Assembly: GCF_030064165.1 (NCBI RefSeq)
Contig: NZ_CP125947.1
Span: 4,650,001-4,714,000, forward strand
Origin: Comamonas resistens
GTDB taxonomy: Bacteria; Pseudomonadota; Gammaproteobacteria; Burkholderiales; Burkholderiaceae_C
Direction of reading: 5' to 3'
DNA: 64,000 nt
The notes beneath the pieces are model-generated. The model made no database searches. It was not told where the DNA came from and saw nothing but the letters and a program-made list of their open reading frames with translations. How positions within the stretch are numbered: the first letter of the stretch is position 1; every line of letters starts with the position of its first letter. A program made the position numbers and the translations under genes. Positions 18,722-26,600 of this stretch are shown one piece after another.

Positions 18722-18828
18722 ACTTGTGCAAATCAGGCGCAAGCAAAAGCTTCGCCTCAGGCCAGCAACCCTTGGTTCATCCGCTACGGCGGCCCGGCGC
18801 AGCGGCGGTCCGGCTTGTTGGCGCAAGT
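18722..18828 (+). repeat. Dispersed repeat with terminal inverted repeats, copy 2 (inverted, longer)
   Basis: This 107-bp intergenic element is bounded by ACTTGTGCAAA and TTGGCGCAAGT. Read on the minus strand it matches copy 1 through CTGAGGCGAAGCTTTTGC and GCCTGATTTGCACAAGT. It carries about 30 bp of extra GC-rich palindromic sequence in the middle (CCGCTACGGC and GCAGCGG). It occupies most of the gap between the WG-repeat gene and the DUF445 gene. Confidence 0.65.
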
Positions 18829-18838
18829 CCTGTTTCAA

Positions 18839-20176
18839 TTACCTGAGCATTGACTGCAGATTCCGCAGCAGCGTGCCCGCATGGGAGATCAGAAACAGCA
18901 GCAGGCCGATGGCACCGCCCACCAGCGTGCCATTGATGCGTATGTACTGCAGGTCCTTGCCGATATGGGCTTCGATCAGCGTGGACAGTTGCTCTGCATT
19001 CCAGCGCTTGACGGTGTCTGCGATGTGCTGGGCTATGAACTGCGAAACATCGGGAGCCAGCGTCGTGGCCCAGCGCTTGAGGCGCTCGTTCATCGACAGG
19101 CGCAGCGCCTCGTCATGCGCCAGCGCCTGCCCCAACCAGCGCCCCATGACGGCCACGCGCCGTGCCAGCGCAGAGTTTTCGTCCGCCAGGTCGCGCTCCA
19201 GCCGGGCACGCCAGCCCAGCCACAGCTCGCGCAGATAGGCCGCCAGCTTTTCGTCGTGCAGCAGATAGTTGCGCAGCTTTTCCACGCGCTCGGCATAGGC
19301 CGGATCGCTTTGCAGCCCCTCGATCAGGCGGTGCACCGATCCGTCAAAAGCCTCACGCAAGCGATGGTCGGGGTTATGCGCCACGTCCTGCAGCAGGCTG
19401 TCCAGCGCGCTGGCAATCAGGCTGGCCCCCTTGTCGCTGAGCCAGTCTGTCGGCAGCATTTTTTCCTTGATCGGGTGTTCGCGCTTGAGCCACACCACAA
19501 TCGTCTGTGCAATCAGCACATGGGTCTGTTCCTGCCGCAGCAGGCGGCTGATGCGCGCCAGCACATCGTCCAGCACCTCCTGATGACGCCCGCCGGAAGT
19601 CAGGCCCGACAGCAGTGATGCGGCCGTGCGCGACAGATCCACATGCTGCATCACGGCCTTGAGCGACTGGGTCAGAAACTTCTCTACCTGCTTGTCCTGC
19701 ACCATTTCCAGGGCGGCCAGCGCCATGCGCGCCACCTGCTTGCCCAGCAGTTGGCTGTTGGCCGAAGCCGTCAACCAGTCCGCCAGGGCCTGAGCCGGGT
19801 TGTGGCGCTCTATCAGTGCGACCAGCGACGGAGCGTCGAGAAACTTGTCGCGCACAAACACCGCCAGGTTCTGCCCTATGCGATCCTTGTTGCGCGGAAT
19901 GATGGCCGTGTGCCGTCCCACCAGAGGCAGAGGAATATGACGAAACAGGGCCGTCACGGCAAACCAGTCGGCCAGCGCCCCGACCATGGCCGCCTCGCAA
20001 ATGCCGCGCAGACAGACCAGCCATAGCGGCACGGCCTGCCCCTCTATGGCCCAGCGTGAGCCGGCCAGCGCAGTGGCAATGAAACCAGCCGCGACGAGCA
20101 GCAAAAGAATCAGTGGCAGGCGCTTGGCTTGTTGCAGCGACAGGCTTTGTTCTTGCGTCAGCATGGATGCAAGCAT
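18839..20176 (-). CDS. DUF445 family inner-membrane protein
   Basis: A protein of about 445 residues of the DUF445 (YjiN-like) family. The N-terminal TM segment (LPLILLLLVAAGFIATALAG) is followed by the family hallmark GALADWFAVTALFRHIPLPLVGRHTAIIP with NKDRIGQNLAVFVRDKFL. A long helical cytoplasmic or periplasmic region follows, and a C-terminal TM (INGTLVGGAIGLLLFLISH) closes the protein. The start could be ATG 20176, ATG 20164 or GTG 20206; none has a clear ribosome binding site. Its role is unknown; YjiN-like proteins are thought to sit in the envelope. Confidence 0.86.
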   Translation of the reverse strand: MLASMLTQEQSLSLQQAKRLPLILLLLVAAGFIATALAGSRWAIEGQAVPLWLVCLRGICEAAMVGALADWFAVTALFRHIPLPLVGRHTAIIPRNKDRIGQNLAVFVRDKFLDAPSLVALIERHNPAQALADWLTASANSQLLGKQVARMALAALEMVQDKQVEKFLTQSLKAVMQHVDLSRTAASLLSGLTSGGRHQEVLDDVLARISRLLRQEQTHVLIAQTIVVWLKREHPIKEKMLPTDWLSDKGASLIASALDSLLQDVAHNPDHRLREAFDGSVHRLIEGLQSDPAYAERVEKLRNYLLHDEKLAAYLRELWLGWRARLERDLADENSALARRVAVMGRWLGQALAHDEALRLSMNERLKRWATTLAPDVSQFIAQHIADTVKRWNAEQLSTLIEAHIGKDLQYIRINGTLVGGAIGLLLFLISHAGTLLRNLQSMLR

Positions 20177-20303
20177 AGGACAGGCAGCATGAGCTGCCAA
20201 TCGCACAAGGGCTGAAAATCTTCAGTCCTAAACCCGGAGCTAGGATCGTGTTTACGATTGCGCAGAAAATGGCGGGCTTTGTATCCCGACTTCCAAGAAC
20301 ATC

Positions 20304-20549
20304 ATGACCGACGCAACCCGCCCCGAACTGCCCGACCACCTGTCCATCGACCCTCGCAGCCCCCATCATGTGGCCGCCGTCTTCGAGCACGACATCGGCA
20401 TCCGCTTCAATGGCAAGGAGCGCTTTGACGTGGAGGAATATTGCGTCAGCGAAGGTTGGGTCAAGGTGCCCCACGGCAAGGCGCTGGACCGCAAGGGCAA
20501 GCCACTGCTGATCAAGATCAAGGGTACGGTCGAGGCGTATTACCGCTAA
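20304..20549 (+). CDS. DUF3297 family small protein
   Basis: An 81-residue soluble protein that matches the small DUF3297 family (PELPDHLSIDPRSPHHVAAVFEHDIGIRFNGKERFDVEEYCVSEGWVKV). The charged, single-domain sequence has no signal peptide or membrane segment. The ATG at 20304 fits the family N-terminus. It lies 11 bp before the next gene on the same strand, so the two are probably cotranscribed. Function is not known. Confidence 0.82.
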   Translation: MTDATRPELPDHLSIDPRSPHHVAAVFEHDIGIRFNGKERFDVEEYCVSEGWVKVPHGKALDRKGKPLLIKIKGTVEAYYR

Positions 20550-20560
20550 ACCCAGTCCCC

Positions 20561-21265
20561 ATGGCCGCACAACGCCTGAACAAGCACCAACTCAAGCGTG
20601 AGCTGAATGCCGTGCGGCCATACTCTCGCAGCCAGATCGCCGATGCGCAAAGGCACGAGGCCAGGCTGCGACACAAAATCACGGCGGGCGAGCTGAAATG
20701 GCTGATGCCCGGGCTTCCGCTGCCCTGGCAAACCTGGGTGCAGCAGGTGCTGCGGCCCGAAGCCATCGCTGCACAGCCCGCGCTTTGCAGCAGCTTCGTT
20801 TTGGGGATGGACATACCGCTGCTGCAGCGCTTTGCTGCAGAAGTGCCAGAGTCCGACAGTCTCCATGTGCACAGCCTGAGCGATGCTCAAGCACTGGTCT
20901 TCAGTGATGCAGGGCATTGCGTCAAGGCCACCCTGCAGCAGGGGCAGATCAGCGACTGGCAAACCAGTCCCGCGCAAGCCTCCGAGTCTGAAACACGATT
21001 GCGCGCAGCAGACGCCACGGCTTTGCATGCTGCATGGCAGTGCTTTGCTCAAGAGATGGACTGCCCCGCCAACCTGAGCCAGTTCAGCGCACAGGTGTTT
21101 GATGCAGATCTGCAGAGCCAGCGTCTGGTCTGCATTTCGCCCATCACGCTGGATTGGATGGATCACTACGCCAACATCCACACCGACTGCCGCTGGTTCA
21201 ATGGCGTCAGCCGCATCCTGGATGGCACGCAAATCGTTCACACCATGGGGCATGGAAGAGACTGA
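20561..21265 (+). CDS. Conserved hypothetical protein, 234 aa
   Basis: A 234-residue soluble protein with no signal peptide or TM segment that I do not recognise. The N-terminus is basic and helical (NKHQLKRELNAVRPYSRSQIADAQRHEARLRHKITAGELKWLMPG). The rest is mixed alpha/beta, with the motif SFVLGMDIPLLQRFAAEVPESDSLHVHSLSDAQALVFSD. The C-terminal region is rich in Trp, Tyr and His (LDWMDHYANIHTDCRWFNGVSRILDG). It starts 11 bp after the DUF3297 stop codon. Its codon use matches its neighbours, so recent acquisition is not suggested. Confidence 0.65.
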   Translation: MAAQRLNKHQLKRELNAVRPYSRSQIADAQRHEARLRHKITAGELKWLMPGLPLPWQTWVQQVLRPEAIAAQPALCSSFVLGMDIPLLQRFAAEVPESDSLHVHSLSDAQALVFSDAGHCVKATLQQGQISDWQTSPAQASESETRLRAADATALHAAWQCFAQEMDCPANLSQFSAQVFDADLQSQRLVCISPITLDWMDHYANIHTDCRWFNGVSRILDGTQIVHTMGHGRD

Positions 21266-21347
21266 AGAGCTGAGTTCAAGCCCTTTCAGCCTCTACCCCT
21301 TTCACACCAAGCGCATAGAGCTATTTATTCAATAGCATTCAATCCGC

Positions 21348-22526
21348 TCAAGCCAGCGCTTCGGCCGGGCCGAAGAACTCGTAGCGCACCTGCTTGTCGG
21401 GCACACCCAGGTTGTGTAGCGAGCGCTTGAGCACACGCATGAAGGGGCGTGGGCCGAGGAAATAGACATCGGCGTCGCGCGAGGCGGGCAGCCATTCGCC
21501 CAGGCGTTGCTCGGTCAGATAGCCTTCGGCGTCCACCTGGTCCTCGGGCACGGCGCGGTCGTAGCAGTAGTAGCGCGTGAGCTGCGGATGCTCGGCAGCC
21601 AACTGGTCGATGCGCTCACGGAAGGCATGTGCCGAGCGCTCGCGTGCGCAATGGATGAAGGTGACCGGACGCGGGGCCGCCAATGCCGTGGCCAGCATGG
21701 GCAAGGTGGGCGTGATGCCGACACCGCCGCTGATCAGCACCAGCGGCTTGCTGCTGTCCTGCAGCGTGAAATGGCCGGCCGGCGGAAACAGCGACAGAGT
21801 ACCGCCCACCTGGATCTGGTCGTGCAGGAAGTTGGACACCTTGCCGCCGAGCTCGCGCTTGACGCTGATGCGCAGGCTCTTTCCATTGGCCGGAGCCGAC
21901 AGCGAGTAGTTGCGGCGCTGCTCCTCGCCGCCCACCATCACGCGCAGGCCTATGTACTGGCCCGGCAGGTGGGCGATGACCTTGCCGCCGTCGGCTGGCA
22001 CTAGGTAGAACGAGGTGATCTCGGCGCTTTCCTGCACCCTCTTCTCCACCTTGAAAGCGCGCTCGCCACGCCAGCCGCCTTCGGCCTCGGCCGTGCGGTC
22101 GTAGACGCTGCGCTCGGCGGCGATCAGGATGTCGGCCAGTTGCTGGTAGGCAGCACCCCAGGCGGCCAGCACCTCGTCGGTGGCGATCTCGGCACCCAGC
22201 ACCTCGCGGATGGCGCGCAGCAGGCAAGCGCCGACGATGGGGTAATGCTCGGCCTGCACCTGCAGCGCCACATGCTTGTTGACGATCTGCGCGGGCAGAT
22301 CGCCCAGGGCTTCGAGCCTGTCGATGTGCTTGGCGTACATCAGCACGCTATAGGCCAGCGCGCGCGGCTGGGCGCCGCTTTGCTGGTGGGCCTGGTTGAA
22401 CAGCGGGCGCACCTCGGGGTACTCGCCCAGCATGGTGTTGTAGAAATGGGTGATCAGCGCTTCGCCGCCGGTTTCCAGCAGGGGGACAGTGGCTTTGACA
22501 ATTTCGCGTTGACGTTCAGTAAGCAT
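21348..22526 (-). CDS. hmp: Flavohaemoprotein, nitric oxide dioxygenase
   Basis: A 392-residue enzyme that oxidises NO to nitrate using O2 and NAD(P)H and protects against nitrosative stress. The globin domain (about residues 1-137) has the B10 Tyr in THFYNTML and the proximal His in NKHVALQVQAEHYPIVG. The ferredoxin-reductase-like FAD domain has RNYSLSAP, and the NAD domain has LISGGVGITPTLPML. The length equals the family norm. It is divergent from norR. Its promoter region holds a consensus sigma-54 element and three NorR boxes, so it is almost certainly induced by NO through NorR. The ribosome binding site is CTGGAG at good spacing. Confidence 0.97.
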   Translation of the reverse strand: MLTERQREIVKATVPLLETGGEALITHFYNTMLGEYPEVRPLFNQAHQQSGAQPRALAYSVLMYAKHIDRLEALGDLPAQIVNKHVALQVQAEHYPIVGACLLRAIREVLGAEIATDEVLAAWGAAYQQLADILIAAERSVYDRTAEAEGGWRGERAFKVEKRVQESAEITSFYLVPADGGKVIAHLPGQYIGLRVMVGGEEQRRNYSLSAPANGKSLRISVKRELGGKVSNFLHDQIQVGGTLSLFPPAGHFTLQDSSKPLVLISGGVGITPTLPMLATALAAPRPVTFIHCARERSAHAFRERIDQLAAEHPQLTRYYCYDRAVPEDQVDAEGYLTEQRLGEWLPASRDADVYFLGPRPFMRVLKRSLHNLGVPDKQVRYEFFGPAEALA

Positions 22527-22576
22527 GCAAATCTCCAGATTCCAGCCCAGCCAGCTGCGGGGCCTGCTCTCATCAA

Positions 22577-22592
22577 TGCAAAGGGCGTGCCA
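22577..22592 (-). promoter_or_regulatory. Sigma-54 (-24/-12) promoter of hmp
   Basis: Read on the minus strand the sequence is TGGCAC, five bases, TTGCA, an exact match to the RpoN consensus with the invariant GG and GC ten bases apart. It lies about 50 bp before the hmp start codon, leaving a short leader with a GGAG ribosome binding site. The NorR boxes sit upstream at enhancer distance. Confidence 0.85.
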
Positions 22593-22633
22593 GCTTCACA
22601 CCCCTTGTCAAACAATGGTTTGGCAAGATATGC

Positions 22634-22690
22634 GTCAATATGACATCCATTAAATGAAGTCCTTTTGACATCATTCAGAGTCACTATGAC
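22634..22690. promoter_or_regulatory. Three NorR-type enhancer boxes
   Basis: Three 11-bp sites match the GT-N7-AC core of NorR targets: GTCAATATGAC (22634-22644), GTCCTTTTGAC (22659-22669) and GTCACTATGAC (22680-22690). The first and third have perfect GTCA-N3-TGAC dyads. Centres are 25 and 21 bp apart, like the triple-site enhancer of E. coli norVW. The third overlaps the norR start codon, which suggests autorepression. Confidence 0.75.
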
Positions 22691-24257
22691 AACAAGCCAT
22701 ATTCTCAATGCCGTCATCCCGCTGGTCGCGGACCTGGCCCAGGAGATGCCGGAGCGCGAGCGCATGCGCCGCCTGCTGGCCGCCCTGCGCACGCTGCTGC
22801 CCGCCGACGCCGTGGCCCTGCTGAAGCTCGAAGGCGAATGGCTGCGCCCCATGGCCATCGACGGCCTGGTACCCGACGCGTTGGGGCGGCGCTTTCGCCT
22901 GGCCGAGCACCCGCGCTTTGCGCAGCTGCTGGCCGCCGGCCAGGCCATGCGCTTCGCACCCGACAGCCCCCTGCCCGACCCTTATGACGGCCTGGTCGCC
23001 CACCAGGGTCAGCCCATTGCCGAGCTCCATGTGCATGACTGCATGGGCTGCGTGCTGCAACTGGGCGGCCTGCCCTGGGGCTTGCTGACGCTCGATGCCA
23101 TGCAGCCCGGGCGCTTTGCCGATGCAGCCTCGCTGGAGCTGCTGCAGGCCTTCAGCAATCTGGCGGCGGCCACCGTCGCCACGGCTGAACGGGTGCAGCA
23201 GATGGCGCAGCTGGCCCACAGTGCCTGCAGCATCGGGACGATCAAAGCCCCCTCCGACCGGGTGCTGCTGGGGCACAGCCCCGCCATGCGCAGGCTGCAA
23301 AAAGACATCGCCCTGATTGCGGGCAGCGACCTCAGCGTGCTCATCACCGGTGAAACCGGCACCGGCAAGGAACTGGTGGCCCGGGCCGTACATGCCCAGT
23401 CCTCACGCGCCGCTCACCCCATGGTCAGCATCAACTGCGCGGCTCTGCCCGACAACCTGGTGGAAAGCGAGCTGTTCGGCCATGTCCGCGGCGCGTTCAC
23501 CGGCGCCCAAACCGAGCGCAGCGGCAAGTTCGAGCAGGCCCACCAGGGCACGCTGTTCCTTGACGAAGTGGGCGAGCTGTCGCTGCCCGTGCAGGCCAAG
23601 CTGCTGCGGGTGCTGCAAAGCGGCCAGTTGCAGCGCCTGGGATCGGACCGCGAGCACCATGTCGATGTCCGCGTGATCGCCGCCACCAACCGCGACCTGG
23701 CCGCAGAAGTCAGCGCCGGCCGCATGCGCTCGGACTTCTATCACCGCCTCAACGTCTATCCGCTGCAACTGCCATCGCTGCGCGAGCGCGACAGCGATGT
23801 GCTGCTGTTGGCGGGCTACTTCCTGGAAGAGAACCGCTCACGCCTGCAACTGGGAGGATTGCGCCTGGATGGCGCCGCACAGGCAGCCTTGCTCAAGCAC
23901 ACCTGGCCCGGCAATGTGCGTGAACTTGAGCACCTGATCAGCCGCGCCGTGCTCAAGGCCCTGAGCCGCCAGGATGCCAGCGCCAGCCGGGGCAGACCGC
24001 GCATGCTCACGCTCAGGACCGATGATCTGGAGATCGGGCCAGGGCCGCATATGCAGCAGCCGCCACAGCCGGAGCCAACGTCAATGCCCGCCACCACGAC
24101 CAGCTTGCGCGATGCCGTGGCGGCTCATGAACGGGCCTTGATCAATGCCAGCCTCAAGCGCCACCACGGCAGCTGGGCCGCAGCCGCCAGAGAGCTGCAG
24201 ATGGACAGAGCCAATCTGCAACGCATGGCCAAACGGCTGAATATAGAAAAGTCCTGA
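22686..24257 (+). CDS. norR: Nitric-oxide-responsive sigma-54 transcription activator
   Basis: A 523-residue bacterial enhancer-binding protein. The N-terminal GAF domain (about residues 1-180) would hold the non-haem iron that senses NO. The central AAA+ domain has Walker A GETGTGKE, the sigma-54-contacting loop GAFTGA and Walker [12 protein letters not shown]. The C-terminal Fis-type helix-turn-helix is [22 protein letters not shown]. It should activate hmp divergently, as FhpR does for fhp in Pseudomonas aeruginosa. The ATG at 22686 is chosen; it lies inside the third NorR box. A TTG at 22665 is possible but unlikely. Confidence 0.94.
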   Translation: MTTSHILNAVIPLVADLAQEMPERERMRRLLAALRTLLPADAVALLKLEGEWLRPMAIDGLVPDALGRRFRLAEHPRFAQLLAAGQAMRFAPDSPLPDPYDGLVAHQGQPIAELHVHDCMGCVLQLGGLPWGLLTLDAMQPGRFADAASLELLQAFSNLAAATVATAERVQQMAQLAHSACSIGTIKAPSDRVLLGHSPAMRRLQKDIALIAGSDLSVLITGETGTGKELVARAVHAQSSRAAHPMVSINCAALPDNLVESELFGHVRGAFTGAQTERSGKFEQAHQGTLFLDEVGELSLPVQAKLLRVLQSGQLQRLGSDREHHVDVRVIAATNRDLAAEVSAGRMRSDFYHRLNVYPLQLPSLRERDSDVLLLAGYFLEENRSRLQLGGLRLDGAAQAALLKHTWPGNVRELEHLISRAVLKALSRQDASASRGRPRMLTLRTDDLEIGPGPHMQQPPQPEPTSMPATTTSLRDAVAAHERALINASLKRHHGSWAAAARELQMDRANLQRMAKRLNIEKS

Positions 24258-24275
24258 GTCAGTCCAGACCATCGA

Positions 24276-24686
24276 TCAACGGCCTTGTATGCCCAGCAGC
24301 TCCACATCAAAGCTCAAGGTCGCATTGGGCGGTATGACCCGGCCCGACCCACGCGTGCCATAGGCCAGGGACGGCGGGCAGGTAAAACGCGCCTTGCCGC
24401 CCACCTTCATGCGCTGCGTGCCTTCCTGCCAGCAGGCAATGACGCTGCCCAAGGAAAACTCGATGGGCCGGTTGCGTGCATAAGAGCTGTCGAACTCCTT
24501 GCCTGAGTCCGGGAAATAGCCACGGTAATGCACCTTGATCACGTCCGAAGCCGTGGGGCTCGGGCCTGTACCCTGCACCAGGCTCTCGAAGATCAGCCCG
24601 TTGCTGTGGACCTCTGCGGCCGCAGTCCCGGACAGAGCCAGAAGAAGAGACGATAGGGCCAACAGGAAACGGCTTGCTGCTTTCAT
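24276..24686 (-). CDS. Exported FKBP-type peptidyl-prolyl cis-trans isomerase
   Basis: A 136-residue protein with a signal peptide (FLLALSSLLLALSGTAAA, cleavage before EVHS) and one FKBP domain: VIKVHYRGYFPDSGKEFDSS, the IEFSLGSVIACWQEGTQRMKVGG block and IPPNATLSFDVELLGI. It should assist folding of periplasmic proteins by isomerising X-Pro bonds. Two cysteines (IACWQ and FTCPP) could form a disulfide in the periplasm. The start at ATG 24686 is preferred over a TTG two codons upstream. It converges with norR, with 18 bp between the stops. Confidence 0.93.
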   Translation of the reverse strand: MKAASRFLLALSSLLLALSGTAAAEVHSNGLIFESLVQGTGPSPTASDVIKVHYRGYFPDSGKEFDSSYARNRPIEFSLGSVIACWQEGTQRMKVGGKARFTCPPSLAYGTRGSGRVIPPNATLSFDVELLGIQGR

Positions 24687-24746
24687 ATCCAAGACACGAC
24701 AAAGAGAAGTTTCAAGACTGTAGCCGAGCCTCTTCTCCTGTTTATG

Positions 24747-25220
24747 TCACTTGCCGGCCGCACAGGGCTCCAAGCGCTTGGCGCTCCACGCCCAGGTATC
24801 GCCCGCAGTGTTCACCGCGTGGCCCTGCAAATGGTCGGAGCTGCCATTCACCACCCCTGAATACACGGCATAGTCATCATTGAAGCGCAGCTGCACATAG
24901 CGCCCCTTGCCTTCCCAGCGGTCGTTGTTCGGTGTTCTGTCATTGGGGTGCGCATTGAGCATGCGCCCACCTGGCAACAGCCTGAACACATAGCTGCGCG
25001 CAGGCTCCCCCTGCGTCTTGTAGCTGATCAACCAACGGCTGCCCGACAGCGCGTTGCCGTCGCTCGCAGAGTTATCCGCAGCAGAAACGCTGCGCTCGCA
25101 CAGCGAATCCTGCACGGACGAGGCCGGCGCGGGTGAAGCAACACGCTTGGCCTGCGCGGTCTGCAGGGATGCAGCAGCCAGCAGCGCCACCGCGCACCAG
25201 CTTGAAATACGCCATGCCAT
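24747..25220 (-). CDS. Secreted hypothetical protein
   Basis: A 157-residue exported protein with a signal peptide (WCAVALLAAASLQTAQA). The mature part is beta-rich: SGSRWLISYKTQGEPARSYVFRLLPGGRMLNAHPNDRTPNNDRWEGKGRYVQLRFNDDYAVYSGVVNGSSDHLQGHAVN. The W-x-GKG-Y-V-x-L-x-FND-Y pattern resembles small lipocalin-like or META-like barrels, but I cannot name a family. Two cysteines, one early in the mature chain and one near the C-terminus, may pair. It lies between an FKBP gene and an aminotransferase gene on the same strand. Confidence 0.65.
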   Translation of the reverse strand: MAWRISSWCAVALLAAASLQTAQAKRVASPAPASSVQDSLCERSVSAADNSASDGNALSGSRWLISYKTQGEPARSYVFRLLPGGRMLNAHPNDRTPNNDRWEGKGRYVQLRFNDDYAVYSGVVNGSSDHLQGHAVNTAGDTWAWSAKRLEPCAAGK

Positions 25221-25261
25221 TCAGCCTCCTTGTGTGTCGATCTACGCTGCCGGCACCGGCA

Positions 25262-26392
25262 TCAGACGCCGATATCGTCGAGCGCCTTGCGCAAATGGCC
25301 AACGGTGCGTTCCACGTTATGCCATTTCTCCAGCCCGAACAGACCCAGACGGAAGGTCTGGAAATCCGGCCCTTCGTCGCACTGCAGCGGCACACCCGAC
25401 GCGGTCTGCAACCCCACCTTGATGAAGGCACGGCCGCTTTGAATCTCGGCGTCGGTGGTGTAGCTGACCACCACACCCGGCGACTTGAAGCCCTCGGCCG
25501 CCACACTGGGAAAGCCCCGCGACTGCAACAGCTCGCGCACCTGGGTGCCCAGCGCAATCTGTTCCTCGCGCACCTTGGCAAAGCCGTATTCGCGAGTCTC
25601 CAGCATCACATCGCGCAGACGCAGCAGTGCGTCGGTAGGCAAGGTGGTGTGGTAAGCATGCTGGCCTTTTTCGTAGCCTTCGGCGATCTGCATCCACTTC
25701 TTGAGGTCGCAGGAGAAGCTGGAGCTTTGCGTGTGCTCGATGGCTTCACGCGCACGCTGCGAGAGCATGATCATGGCGCAGCAGGGCGAGCTGCTCCAGC
25801 CCTTTTGCGGTGCGGAGATCAACACGTCCACGCCGGTTTTCTCCATATCAACCCACATGGCCCCCGAGGCCACGCAGTCCAGCACGAACAAGGCGCCTAC
25901 TTCGTGCGCGGCATCCGCCACGGTGCGCAGGTAATCATCAGGCAGCAAAATACCGCTGGCCGTTTCCACATGCGGCGCAAACACCACCTTGGGGCGCTCG
26001 ATGCGGATGGTCTCTGCCACATCTGCCGCCGGGCATGGGGCCCAGGGAGCCTGGGCGCCCTCACCCTGCTTGCGTGCCTTGCAGACCACCGAACCGCCAC
26101 CCAGCGCGCCTTCGTCGAAGATCTGGGTCCAGCGGTAGCTGAACCAGCCGTTGCGCACGATCAGCACCTTTTCCCTGTTGGCGAACTGGCGCGCCACGGC
26201 CTCCATGCCGAAGGTGCCGCTGCCGGGCACCAGCACGGCGGTGTGGGCGTGATAGACATCCTTGAGTGTGCCCAGAATGTCCTGCATCACGCCGACGAAT
26301 TTCCTGGACATATGGTTGAGCGCTCGGTCGGTGTAGACCACCGAAAACTCGAGCAGGCCATCGGGATCGATATCGGGCAGAAGTCCGGGCAT
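25262..26392 (-). CDS. Class V aminotransferase, alanine/serine-glyoxylate aminotransferase family
   Basis: A 376-residue fold-type I PLP enzyme of the small aminotransferase class V. The N-terminus (PGLLPDIDPDGLLEFSVVYTDRALNHMS) and the phosphate-binding PGSGTFGMEA fit the alanine-glyoxylate / serine-pyruvate group. The PLP-binding lysine is Lys197 in ISAPQKGWS, with the cofactor Asp in VLDCVASGAMWVDM. It should transfer an amino group from alanine, serine or a similar donor to a 2-oxo acid such as glyoxylate or pyruvate. The precise substrates are unknown. It lies 41 bp upstream of the secreted hypothetical gene on the same strand. Confidence 0.85.
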   Translation of the reverse strand: MPGLLPDIDPDGLLEFSVVYTDRALNHMSRKFVGVMQDILGTLKDVYHAHTAVLVPGSGTFGMEAVARQFANREKVLIVRNGWFSYRWTQIFDEGALGGGSVVCKARKQGEGAQAPWAPCPAADVAETIRIERPKVVFAPHVETASGILLPDDYLRTVADAAHEVGALFVLDCVASGAMWVDMEKTGVDVLISAPQKGWSSSPCCAMIMLSQRAREAIEHTQSSSFSCDLKKWMQIAEGYEKGQHAYHTTLPTDALLRLRDVMLETREYGFAKVREEQIALGTQVRELLQSRGFPSVAAEGFKSPGVVVSYTTDAEIQSGRAFIKVGLQTASGVPLQCDEGPDFQTFRLGLFGLEKWHNVERTVGHLRKALDDIGV

Positions 26393-26542
26393 GGGTTATC
26401 TCCAGTCACATGGGCCGCATCCCATGCGCCGGGCGCGGCCGATTATTGAGTCAAGACTTCCAGCTTAGCATGGGAAAGCGGGCGTCCGGCGCCTGGAAAC
26501 CGCCTCCACAGGCGCTTCATGGAGCGTGTGGGATAGGCCAAA

Positions 26543-26582
26543 AAACAAGGCCGCTGCCTCTTGCCAGGCTGCGGCCTTGTTT
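26543..26582 (-). terminator. Rho-independent terminator of the acyl-CoA carboxylase gene
   Basis: A perfect 12-bp stem, AAACAAGGCCGC at 26543-26554 and GCGGCCTTGTTT at 26571-26582, has a 16-nt loop. It is followed on the minus strand by a T-rich tract. It lies 19 bp after the carboxylase stop codon. Confidence 0.8.
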
Positions 26583-26600
26583 CATGATCCGCCGCGGCGG

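Noticed and set aside
22651..22685. A sigma-70 TTGACA at 22665 as the main norR promoter
   Set aside because: No suitable -10 box fits before the start codon.
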